DNA from: Polytrichum commune
Taxonomy: Eukaryota > Streptophyta > Polytrichopsida > Polytrichales > Polytrichaceae
NCBI GenBank assembly: GCA_950295325.1
Contig: OX485807.1
Location: 12,241,001 to 12,305,000 of the forward strand
Length of the DNA stretch: 64,000 nucleotides
Direction of reading: 5' to 3'
Positions within the stretch are counted from its first letter, which is position 1; every line of letters starts with the position of its first letter. The notes beneath the pieces were generated by a model. That model was not told where the DNA came from. It did no database searches and worked only from the letters and a program-made list of their open reading frames with translations. The translations under genes and the position numbers were made by a program. Positions 37,244 through 47,744 of the stretch are shown piece by piece.

Positions 37244-37265
37244 GACTCCTTGTGTAAAGCGGCCC
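37244..37265. repeat. right terminal inverted repeat of the PIF/Harbinger element
   Basis: Exact complement of 33807-33828, followed by the TAA target duplication at 37266-37268. Confidence 0.93.
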
Positions 37266-37329
37266 TAAGTTAAGTTACATTAGCCTTGCCCCCGAGACCA
37301 CTTGTGTGTAATAACGCTCTTGCTCACTA

Positions 37330-37659
37330 CACTAAATATGATATTTAGTGTTTGATTATATTTAGTGTTGTTACCACCCTATTGTGCTCAACACTAATTT
37401 TCAATTCTTTGATAAATAGTGTTGGACATAAATGCGCCGCCACCTTCCCTACCGCCACCTCCATTCTCCTTTTATCATTGTTAACTTTTTTTTCATAACC
37501 TTACTAACACTAAATTTGTGCTTGTAACTTCCACATATTACCATAGTTGATATTTAGTGTTTGAGTTTACATTTAATGTTACTTACTTTCGTAGGGTTAG
37601 TGATGTTTAGTGTATGCGTTCGTATCTAGTGTATCTAACACTAAATATCATATTTAGTG
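37330..37659. mobile_element. MITE with CACTAAATATGATATTTAGTG ends (330 bp, TA flanks)
   Basis: Each end carries the near-palindrome CACTAAATATGATATTTAGT followed by G (complement at the right end), and TA flanks both sides. The body is collinear with 6750-7068. No coding sequence. Beyond the TA, both flanks also read GTGTAATAAYGCTCTTGCT, an imperfect repeat of about 20 bp that is longer than any normal target duplication. Confidence 0.75.
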
Positions 37660-37682
37660 TAGCGTGTAATAATGCTCTTGCT

Positions 37683-38400
37683 GCTCTTGTTACGAACTAA
37701 CTTAACCCTAGTATTCCACATTCGATTAAGGTGAGTGTGTGGGTCTCTAACGGAGATTTCAAACTCCACATACACTACACTGTTTAGGTATGTAGTGTCG
37801 TGTACACTGTTTGCGAAGGGGGCTAAGCTAGATGTTTAGAGGTTCCGAAGTGCCACGTCCATTGATTGCCAATATGATGCTATTCATCAACATAAGTTAC
37901 TTTTTGAAAGTGAAAAGTTATATATACATATATTAAGTGTAGCGTATTGGAATACATGAGATAATGCCTTTGCGTTTTTTGTATTCAATGGTTATTGAGC
38001 ACATTGATGGCAAGTGTCATTTGTGTACACTTTTGTCAACTTGTAAACCACTTGTCTGCCATGACACTTTGCCGCTCTTGTTACGATCTAACTTAACCCT
38101 ATTTCAAATTCGATTGCAGGCCTATAACGGACATTTCAAACTCCACATATGCTACACCGTTTATGTATGTAGTGCCGTGTGCACTATTCGCGAAGGGGCC
38201 TAAGCTAGATGTTTGGAGGTTTTAAAGTGTCGCGTTCATTAATTGCCAATATGATGCCATTCATCAACATAGGTTACTTTTTGAAAGTGGAAATTTATAT
38301 GTATTATGGCATTAAGCATAGCACATTGGAATACCTAAGATGATTGCTTTGCGTTTTAGTACGCAAGGGGAAGATATTATTGAGGATTCCGTTTGGCGAT
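37683..38400. repeat. tandem duplication, two diverged copies of about 393 bp
   Basis: The first copy starts at GCTCTTGTTACGAACTAACT (about 37676) and the second at GCTCTTGTTACGATCTAACT (about 38069). Both carry CATTTCAAACTCCACATA-type, CTAAGCTAGATGTTT, ATTGCCAATATGATGC and GGTTACTTTTTGAAAGTG-like blocks. A third, dispersed copy lies at 17480-17720. No coding frame is preserved. The original element is unknown. Confidence 0.6.
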
Positions 38401-40136
38401 TGTAAATCATGAGGATGTCCTTTCAAGTGTCAAAGCATGCCATTAGTACGTCTACATTTGTTTTTCTTTCTAAACTTCTTGTATATAGGGGTCTTAATTA
38501 GTGACCCATTCATGTCATATAGGTTTCCAATGAAGGGTCCACCCCAATGAAGCCTTGCCATATACCACTCAAATACAAGCTTTTGCATAAGGCTAATATT
38601 TGATTAAGACATGCACACCTCAAATTAGGTACGGTATGTGACACTATTATCGACACTTCCAAATCCTCGTACAAGTTTGGGCGTTGGGTGCATTGGGAAG
38701 TTGTTTCATTCAATTAGCAAGTGCGAATCGTGAAGAATATAACTTAAAGTTTAACATTAGAGTTGATGAGGGAAAAAATATGTCAAAGCTCGAGAAGTTC
38801 AAAGTTCAAGATTCTCGACTTTCTTTCTAAGTGATCACATAGGCCCTCCTGGTTGTCTTGAGTACGGATTCTAAAATATTATACATAATTTGTGCACATA
38901 GTCCAATCTCATTGTATCCCATGTGATTTTGGTGTTTGTTCCTAATAACAAACCTTGCCACATACCACTCAATTATAGGTGTTTGATTAAGAAACCAACA
39001 TACATAAGGCCCACCTGCCTTAGCTCAAAAGCATGGTGATCATAAGTTTTTGGTATTAAAACATTTGCAATTCACATTAGGTAAGGTAAGTAGGCTCAAG
39101 CATGCCTTATTAGCCGACATCTCCTAGGATTTTAAGGGTGTAATTAGTATGAGATGATTAACCCATGATTAGGAAAAAGAATCCAACATTGCAGTCATTT
39201 GCCTCTTAAGTTTTGGAGGTCAATCATAATATTCTGAATATTATTCTGATTGTATGAGCATAAGACCTTTAAAAAACACAATCATCTTTGGATTTGTGGA
39301 ACCACAAAACTTGCAATTCATGTTAGCTAATATGCTCCTAAAATCTGTGAAGACATGTAAGATGGCATGTGCTAAGACCAACACCTATAAACACCTCCTT
39401 ATTGCAAACATTCTACTACAATCTAACTTCATTAATACGAAACTCGTTTATATGACTCCCTCGATATTACGACACATTTTTGCGAGACCAAACTTATTGA
39501 TTGAAAACTCCCTTTTTTATATGACTACGACACTTGATAATGCGATAATGCGATATTGATAATCCGGTTTGTCACGTTAAAGATGTGGTTCATGCTATAA
39601 TTGCTTTCGTCTATGTTATATACATCTAAAATACATCCATTTTCACTTGGGAACTACTTGGGAACTTCACTTATCATTGAGAATTAAATGAGAATTAGGG
39701 TTACTACTATAGAGTGGACATGATTAGGGTTAGAGTGGCCTCCTGCCTAGTATGTTGCCTTGTACTCATGGTGATATAGTATATTTTGGTGTTAATGAAA
39801 TTATTAGTTTTCAAAAGTTAGTGGGGAATTTGGATAAGATGACAGTTGCTAACTTGGGTAGGTGACTTGGGGTAGTGATCTTTGGACTCCTATTTCAAGA
39901 GTCCTATTTCTTAAGAATATTTGTATTTGTTTAGAGTTATAAGTGATTATTTCATACCATCTATATTGCTTAGACTTGTTGTATATATTTTAAAGCTCAA
40001 ATTAGTTATGTTTTCATATTTCCTTGATAATACAACAACTTTACGCCATTTGTCATATTAATGAGAAGACAACACCTCGATAATACGACTTTTGTTGTGT
40101 TTACCAAACGTGACATACTAAAGAGGGAGAACAATA
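38401..40136. other. intergenic DNA with a dispersed-repeat fragment
   Basis: No gene recognised. At about 38860-39010 there is a copy of the repeat also at 9935: GCACATAGTCCAATCTCATT, TTTTGGTGTTTGTTCC, CCTTGCCACATACCACTCAA and GGTGTTTGATTAAG. The 101-codon frame at 39254-39559 has no recognisable motif. Confidence 0.4.
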
Positions 40137-40818
40137 CGTTGAACCATTCTCCATGGTGTAGGAGAGTCCAGGCCCACGGAGTGACAATTTTGGGTGCCAT
40201 TAGTGGCGCCACCTCATGGGGGCCTCCACTACCTCCATGTAGGGTATGCAACAGGCTCCCCTCTATTTCAAGTTGGTTATAGGTGGGTTTAGGGTGCCTT
40301 GTCAATGCTTATTCTAGCCATTTCATAAACCAAAAGGGTGGGGGACAATTTTAGCGATTTATTCACAAAGCCAAGGAGGTAGGCCCACAAAGCATGAAAC
40401 GGGTCGATTACAGGTTCCCATGATGCAAAGGGGTTGGTACCTGGGATGCAAGGTGACGGTTTTGTAATTGAACCGGATGGGATCATGGAGGTGGCCAGGT
40501 GACTTTGCACATTGTTACTACTTGGCTTTGATCTAACTTGGGTCCAATACCCAACTACGTTGTCTTGGTTCTAAGCAATGAAGGTGGGGGTCCTCATCAT
40601 GTACAAGATCATCCTACATGGGACATATGGATTGGCGAAAGAAGCTAGTGGTTTTGACTTTGAATATTCATCAAATCTTCAATTGAGGCTAAAAATAAAG
40701 TTTATATGTTTATAGCTATTTTAATCCCAAAGGCTAATATGAATTCTTTTAATCTCAAGCACATAGCCTTATGCATGTGCAATAGCTTAAAGTGTGATTT
40801 TAAAGCACCCTCTACCTT
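40137..40818. mobile_element. AAGGTAGAGGG element, left-truncated copy
   Basis: It is collinear with 25768-26504 from the TTGAACCATTCTCCATGGTG block to the right end GCACCCTCTACCTT. Shared blocks include GCGCCACCTCATG, CCTCCACTACCTCCATGTAG, GGGATCATGGAGGTGGCCA and CAATGAAGGTGGGGGTCCTC. The left terminus is missing. No coding capacity. Confidence 0.6.
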
Positions 40819-42105
40819 ATACCTAATCAAGTAAGCGGCGTGACTCGAATAGGCATGTTTGTGGAAGCTATTTGTTGTTGCATGCAACTCCTTTCGAGAT
40901 TGGTGTGAGATGGTTTTTGTTTATAGAATAGGTGATGCCTTCAATCCCAACCACTTGATTACATTTTCAAGATTTCTATCCATGTCAATTGGTGGCTATC
41001 ATAGGATGCAATTTAGATCGTCATTATCACATGTCACCATACTCATGTGACATGGAAACAAGCGTCGTTCCATTGTTTATTGTGCACCTTTGAGTCTACA
41101 AGTAGGCAAATTCTCTTGTTGGCCGTTAGTCACACATGTGGACCTCACCTTAGAGATCCCATCCATCGGGTTGTGGATCTCAAGTGCTACAACGCCAATA
41201 CACTTTGAGGCATGTGGGCCTTAATGTAATCACTTTTCTTGTTCATAAATATGTATTTGAGTGTGATATGACAAGACTTGTATTGGACAAAGGACGTCAT
41301 AAGTGACATGTGTTGTGATCGGATTGGACTACGTGCTTTAAATATGAGCACCATTCTACATTCAACATTGAACACAAATGGTTGAGCCTATGTGATCATT
41401 TAAACAGTGAGATGGTCTTCACTTTAGACTCTTATAGCTTTGACATCTTTATTTCAAATTTGACGATTGAATTAACAATCTTCATTATTTGCAATTGCTA
41501 ATTGAATGGCACATTCCTTGGGCTAATCAAATGGCCATAATTGTATGTGGAGTTGGAAGTGTCTACATTAGGCCATATGCCTTACCCATTTGAAAAGTGA
41601 TGTGTACAATCTTATAGAATACACTCCAATATACGTATAAATAATTCTATATTCACACTTTAATTGTTTGGATATAAATTAAACATATTTAATTGCGAAG
41701 AAGTCACCAAGAACAAGTCACCTTGGGGTGCTCCTTTCATAAAAACCAAGAACCACATGCGGTTGAAACATACTCTAAAAACCCCCTATATACTTGTTTT
41801 TTTGGGGTAAAATTAGGCAATACACGTACAATTTCAATGATAAAAATACAAGTGAAAAATGTGTACATAAAACTATTGACATTTGTACATAGTCATTAAC
41901 ATAAGTATACAAATACACTTTCGAATAACAATGAGCCCCTATCATATGTATAATGTAAAACCCTACCATTCGTTAATAGTGTCGTTGGAGACAATTTCAA
42001 CCCCTGGATGTAACTCATATGCATTTAAGTCTACAATATATGTCATAGAGGCTAATGCAAATATTGTTTCTAAATCTATCATCAAATGATTTGTAAGATT
42101 GTAAG

Positions 42106-42122
42106 GGGGTTTAGGGTTTAGG
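42106..42122. repeat. short interstitial telomere-like sequence
   Basis: GGGTTTAGGGTTTAGGG, just over two units of the Arabidopsis-type plant telomere repeat. It is too short to claim a telomere-repair event. Confidence 0.5.
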
Positions 42123-43264
42123 GTCCAATTATTGTTGGTTCCTTTTTTATACCAACATACACCAATCTCCAAGTTTGATGGACGGTCCATCAAGTGGGCT
42201 GGATCCCTATACTTTACCCAACGTTTGCCACATTTTCTATGCGACTTATAAACTCTCCAAACAAACTAAACCTTAATTGGAGCTAATTTCTTTGGTCTAC
42301 CACATCTCTTGAGGATTCTAGCTTTAGGTGTGTTCAAAAACATACTCCACAATCACAACCAAGATTTAACATAGTGCCATGATTTGCAGCAGTGTGGGGT
42401 TTAGGCATCATATAAAATATGTCAACCTTGATATGAGTCAATTAATCTTTAGATGGAGTTGGATTGCCATTCAATTAACTAACAAGGGTATTTTTTTTTA
42501 AATCCTCCAATACCTCTACATAAGCCATAATGGACTTTACATTACATTGAAAGGACATTCAACATTTTCATTTTCATGAATTAGAACATGCAAGGCATCT
42601 TGAAGCTCCTTTGCAACTCCACATCTTCATGTAAATCATTTTCAACACGTGGTTGCATGAATTATGTCTCTATGACAACATCCTTGCACGTGTTTGAATT
42701 CTCTTCTCCAACAATGTAATTTTTTATGTGTGTGATCATGATCACACTCCTCATCCTTTTCCATACTTCCAAATAAATGAACCTCAATAAGTGAGCCTAC
42801 CATACAAATACAAATGTTGTCTATTTTCTAGGAGTCCTTCATACATGCACATAACTATGAGTTGTAATTTGTTTAGCATATATATCCGTATGTATGTATG
42901 TATATATACATAGTACCAAAAAGTTCAAATGAATACCCTTTTTGTGCACTCACGCATACTCATACATGTTATGAAAGGTGAACCCCCCGAACAAGTTTGC
43001 CCCCAAAAGACACTCATCAAGGGCCCCAAAACAAATCAAGTAATTGTATCTATAAGTAAACAAATGTTCTAAAATACCTCTATTGTATCCTATAAGCAAT
43101 AAGCTCCTTACACACCAAGTGGAGACAAACTCTTTGAGGACATCCTTCTTGACAACCTCAGGGGCCTCATCATGCAAAAGTGGAAGGGTGGTTAAGCCAA
43201 CCCTTGGGTTAGTTACCTTTTTATAAGTCCACATGGATTAGTGGTATGCATGAGTGGCTTAGAC

Positions 43265-43305
43265 ATGGTAATAAAAGAATAAAAGAATAAAAGAATAAAA
43301 GAACA
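43265..43305. repeat. short tandem repeat, AAAAGAATA units
   Basis: Four to five units of AATAAAAGAA-type sequence. No other content. Confidence 0.75.
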
Positions 43306-43639
43306 AAAAATTCACGATGTATGAATTTATCATAAAAATTTGAAGTCACTTACTTGTAGCTACTTAAATCCATCCCTAGATGCTAACCTTAAAATTACAA
43401 ATGACTTCCAAACTTGTGTCAACATTTGTCCAAAACAAACCCTATTTTCTCCCCATACCACATCCCCTCACCCCCTTGAAACAAACACTCTACTCAATAA
43501 ATAGATTGAGCTTGTGTGATTTTTGTATGCAAGACCTCAAACAAAACATAAAAGTAACCTAACCTAGCTATGTTTGGACACTCATACACCAGGCACATTC
43601 CCGGGGGGGCCTGCATTGGCCGGGCTAGTTGGGCCCCGA

Positions 43640-44015
43640 CACGGGGGGGTCACTCCATTGTCAAGTTGAACACCACGTGCGACCAAAAAAATTCTTCTTT
43701 TGGTAAGTTGCACCACCAAAATGGGTCAAAATTTTATCAATTTTTTTTCATGAGTAGATATACACAGTACCTATGACATAATTAAAAGTGGTAACTAAAT
43801 TTGATGATTTTTTTTTTCATAAAACATACCGTTTCTAACTAGAATGACATAGAATTGAACTAAAACAATTACTAAAAAAACAAAAGATACTATCAATGGT
43901 TATGTATATGTAGAAAAAGATCATAAATTTTAAAATTATATATGGCATGTAATATAGGAGTAGCAAACTTTGTCCGCACGTGGTGTCAACTTGACAATGA
44001 AGTGACCTCCCCGTG
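43640..44015. mobile_element. hAT-like MITE, copy 2 (376 bp, 8-bp TSD)
   Basis: It begins CACGGGGGGGTCACTCCATT and ends GAAGTGACCTCCCCGTG, with arms and interior collinear with 7556-7964 (for example GTAAGTTGCACCACCAAAAT, TATGGCATGTAATATAGGAG). It is flanked by GGCCCCGA at 43632-43639 and 44016-44023. It inserted into a GC-rich sequence that now reads GGGCTAGTTGGGCCCCGA before it and GGCCCCGACTGGACCCCCGG after it. No protein is encoded. Confidence 0.85.
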
Positions 44016-44023
44016 GGCCCCGA

Positions 44024-45192
44024 CTGGACCCCCGGTGTGGCAGCTCTATCACTCAAAACCAACCCCCCCACATTCTCCCTAAACCACCCTGAGGACATGA
44101 GGATGGTTCTAGGTGTGCATCGGTTACGTTTGTAAAATGCATGCATAGGGTGTATTTCTGGGGTGTGGGTGGGATTAGCACCCTCAACCCCACTCCCTTC
44201 TAGCTTATGGTACGAGCGAGCAACAAGAGACAAGTAGACTTAAACAATGCACAAGGTATTACACAAATCCTTAATGCAACTCAAAAATCATGGTAACATG
44301 AAGCCATTAAGCTCAAACCAGTCGCCAAACACTTGCAAAGCCAAGTCCAAAGCATCGGGAGCATTATAATTTGCAAGAGTTGCACCATGCATCTCAAATT
44401 ACACACTCTTGAAATTATACATTCCCGTGCTACTATTGGAACCCAACCACTCATACAAACAAAAAAATTGTGCAAAAACCACTCGTAATGTACTTCAATC
44501 CACCCACAAATGCAAACCCACCAATTAAGGGAAACCACTAGAACCCACCCACTGCTGCAAACCAAACACTCCAAGCAACTCAAAAGTTATGGTTGAGCCA
44601 AGTCAAAATTTGTAGACTTGCCAACCAAATTGCATAGACAAATGTCACCCATACCTAACTACCAAGATACAAACCTCACCATACAAAACTTGTAGCACTT
44701 ATAGAGATGAGAATCAATGCCCACCTAGCATCATCAAGCCAAGCTATTCACCATTGAGGATAATTGAAGAATGATACCACATAGCCAAAAATTACATGCA
44801 TGGTAATAACTAGCAATATGGATGCCCTTTGCAATATGACTATTATTGTTCGTGTACATTATCTTTTAAAAAATAGTTAAATTTGTAGAAAGTATGGATG
44901 AAAATGCCTACGCAAGTAGGCAAATGTTCCATCAAACTTTTGCGGAGTTTAGACTTTGAGAGTGCTACAAATCAAAAGACCCTCTTGTCTTGTATAATTG
45001 CCAAATTTGTGACTCTAAACCAATCTCCAAAATCGTTTCTCAATATCATGCTCATGGACATGGTCCTCCATAATTTGGTTTATGGCTCCACCTGATCGAC
45101 TTTTGCATTGCATTGGTGGAATTAGTTTTCATTGCCCCTTTGAACATGCTAGATGGCATGATTCAAAGCCAACATCTTAAGCAACAGAGATG
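44024..45192. other. intergenic DNA, no recognisable gene
   Basis: Overlapping frames near 43835-44233 and 44281-44583 on the - strand lack motifs, and the first runs through a MITE. Nothing nameable is seen here. Confidence 0.4.
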
Positions 45193-45196
45193 AGTT

Positions 45197-46006
45197 GGGG
45201 GCATTCACGGTTGAGGTACTACTTTTGGGACAAAGGACTTAAGGACTTAAGGACTAGTGGATTTCGGCATTTATCATGATTTACTATTATTTGATCAATA
45301 AATTTCAAATAAATAAGTAGATAGTTCATAGGCTATATCAAGAAAGATGTTATTTCTTATTAAATAATCACCAATAATAGAGAAATTCCCTATGGAATAA
45401 GTAGATAAGTCATAAAACTTGAAAAGGGGTCAAATGACTTGTTTGGGCCACATCAATGGCATTTTTTGCTATTTAGGTGTGCATTGGTGGTCAATTATTT
45501 CCTATTTTGCATCTTGGTACCTTGGTATAAGTGTCATGTGTCCATTCATATAATTTTTTTTGTCCAATTCTAATACTAGACGTTCCTTTTAGGTGTGGCC
45601 GTAATTATATGTATTTTTTGCCATGTTTGGTGCCACATGTAAAGTTGGGCAATTGGTATTCAATACATTTTTGGTTCTGTTGGTACACACTTGAACGATG
45701 ATTGTGAGGAAAAAAATTGAAATCGTTTCGATTAATTCTTGTTGTCCTTTTCATTCCTTGATCCTAAGGTGAACAATTAAGACAACACTCCTAAATGTCC
45801 TTTAAGGAATCAAAATGATATCTTAGATGACCCTATTCCTTCTAAATTAACTTTGTCGGTGTATTCAATATGGAGTATGAATTGTAGGTATGATCCAAAA
45901 TATGCTTCACAATACAAATCTAAGCATACCAAGCATGTGAAGTTATCTAAAAAAGTCCTTTTTCCGTTAGACACCCAAAAGTAGTACCCCAACCGTGAAT
46001 GCCCCC
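45197..46006. mobile_element. non-autonomous DNA transposon with about 35-bp TIRs (810 bp)
   Basis: The left end is GGGGGCATTCACGGTTGAGG, then TACTACTTTTGGG. The right end is the complement (CCCAAAAGTAGTACCCCAAC then CGTGAATGCCCCC), with one mismatch in about 35 bp. AGTT flanks both sides (45193-45196 and 46007-46010). Just inside the left end is a direct repeat of AAGGACTT. The longest frame inside (60 codons, -, 45810-45992) has no recognised motif and overlaps the right terminal repeat. A 4-bp duplication does not fit the common superfamilies, so the class is open. Confidence 0.8.
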
Positions 46007-46866
46007 AGTTAGCATTCCCCGACCTTCTTCCTAATGTAGTTGTGGTCCTTCAAATAAATGAAGTGACCCTTGAATAGTTCACATGCGCGGGGCAATAGTC
46101 TATACTAGGGGTTTTCAAACCTTAATGCATCTATGAGTGTTGATCAAATGTATCTAATAGGAAGCTCCTTAATAAGGCGGCCTTTTGCACCCTTAAAACC
46201 CCATCCATCCACCAACACCACTCATAGTTATTGCCACCTCAATTAAATTGCATAATGCATCTAAGAGGAGTCCAATAAACGAAACAAAGTTCAAAAGTGG
46301 TCGAGGTTAGAGGAAGCACACATGCACGATGCCTTAACATTGTTGACCACATTCTTGAATGCCCCCTTTCGACACTTGTTGGATGCATCCATTTCCATCA
46401 AGCATGATGGTTGCTTGGGTTGAAGCCCCACATTTGAAAGCCACCTATTTCTATACGGCTTCATTCCCATCCAATGTGTGAGGAAGGCATGTCAAAGACA
46501 TGCTATTATGCCCACAACATATTAGATTGGTTAGTGTGTTAAAAGAGGTAGGAGGGGCGCAATACAACTCATAAAATTTGCCTTTGCATACCTTCACCAC
46601 ACCTAGATAGTCACAAATAAATATGTCTCTTTGTTGGTTGAATTCGACAAGGTATTACATAGGTTCTAGTAATAAAAAAATTCCAAACAACTCAACAGAG
46701 ACATATACATCAACCAATGGGTTGTACTTACCAATGGCCTCCTCCCTTGCTACATCAATTGTGGTACCTTGAAGACCATCACAATGCATCCTATGCACCA
46801 ATATACATTATTTTGTCATCACCTTTTTTAAGGGTAAAAGCATTGACAACCAACATGTTTTTATGT

Positions 46867-47744
46867 TCTTCATAACCTTGAGAATTTTAGCTTCCATAAC
46901 ATCAAAAACGTTCTAAAAAAATGCTCACCGTGTCTCTTAGAATACCTTATAAAACACTTGTACAAGTTGTGCAACAAAGTTTCATTTGTGTCAATTACTA
47001 ACAGGTGGGACAATTCCCTCACTGCAAGATTTGTGCAATGGCTCACACAATGCCCCCCACCCGGCATGAATGTTTGGTCAATTGTAACTTGCAAATCTTT
47101 GTCACACCTAATATGGCACCAAGCACATCCACAACACCTTATTAGAATACCCTCCATGTCACTTGAACACATGACTACAAACCACATTTGATAAACTCAA
47201 ACACACATGAACAATAATGTCCAAAAAACCAACACTCCACTTAAATCATGCATACTATAAAATAGCAATGATATGAGGGAACCAAGAGTGTCCAAGGATA
47301 CATCCATATCAAAGCAATGAAATTCTACCATCAAGGTTTAAGAAATGAGAAAGGGTGAAAAGAGTTACATAAATACCTACCATTTTGTCTTAGCTCCTCT
47401 AGCCTCAACCCTCCATGAACCATCCACCCATTTACAAGGCTTGTAGTTAGTATGGTGGTTGTAGCACCTTTGATTAAGCACTCAAGAGAGAACAATGTGG
47501 GTGTGTGGTAGAAACATTTGACCACGTAGGCACAAACATATATCCAAGATTGATTATCTATTGGTATAACCCCATCAACACTCAACACAATGTATTTGGC
47601 ATTAATTGCAACATTTATGGCCCTTTGCTTTACTTTTGAATGAAGATAATCCACAATCATCCAACCATTGTCGTCCCCCAATTTTTTACTTTTTTTCAAA
47701 AAAAAATTAAGGTGAGGCGGGCATTTGGAGGACAGAGAGAGCAA
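46867..47744 (-). pseudogene. decayed hAT-type transposase fragments
   Basis: Two frames on the - strand read as successive parts of a plant hAT-type transposase. The upstream one (47744-47331) contains AKYIVLSVDGVIPIDNQSWI, with the first catalytic Asp likely at VDG (residue 57), then YVCAYVV, TLFSLECLIKGATTTI and VHGGL. The downstream one (47187-46870) contains GGHCVSHCTNLAVRELSHL, the Cys-x-x-His pattern followed by NLAV that is conserved in hAT enzymes, then TLLHNLYKCFIRYSKRHGE. The gap between them and the sequence on either side carry stops in all frames. The C-terminal dimerisation domain was not found. No terminal repeats were identified. It would have been a cut-and-paste nuclease. 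It is clearly dead. Confidence 0.7.

Larger units (their letters stand above)
33807..37265 (+). mobile_element. complete but inactivated PIF/Harbinger transposon (3459 bp)
   Basis: The element is bounded by 22-bp perfect inverted repeats, GGGCCGCTTTACACAAGGAG plus TC at 33807-33828 and the complement at 37244-37265. TAA is duplicated on both sides (33804-33806 and 37266-37268), the trinucleotide type PIF/Harbinger elements use. Inside are two divergently placed genes that meet tail to tail: a DDE transposase on + (34049-35236 and beyond) and a Myb/SANT-like gene on - (36804-35646). This two-gene layout is that of plant PIF/Harbinger elements, in which the Myb-like protein helps bring the transposase to the DNA and nucleus. 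Extra copies of the terminal motif GACTCNTTGTGTAAAGG lie subterminally at about 33931-33949 and 37164-37182, possible protein-binding sites. Both genes contain stop codons. Confidence 0.92.
40819..43639. other. intergenic DNA, no recognisable gene
   Basis: Frames of 60-94 codons occur on both strands without motifs. Short features inside: two units of plant telomere motif (GGGTTTAGGGTTTAGGG) at 42106-42122 and a short AAAAGAATAA-type repeat at about 43265-43305. I see nothing else I can name. Confidence 0.4.

Noticed and set aside
37330-37659. CACTA (En/Spm) element
   Set aside because: The ends start CACTA, but the flanks show TA, not a 3-bp duplication. The tips are near-palindromic, and no subterminal repeat array or transposase is present.
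42106-42122. Chromosome-end fusion or telomere-repair scar
   Set aside because: Just over two telomere units, too short to distinguish from chance.
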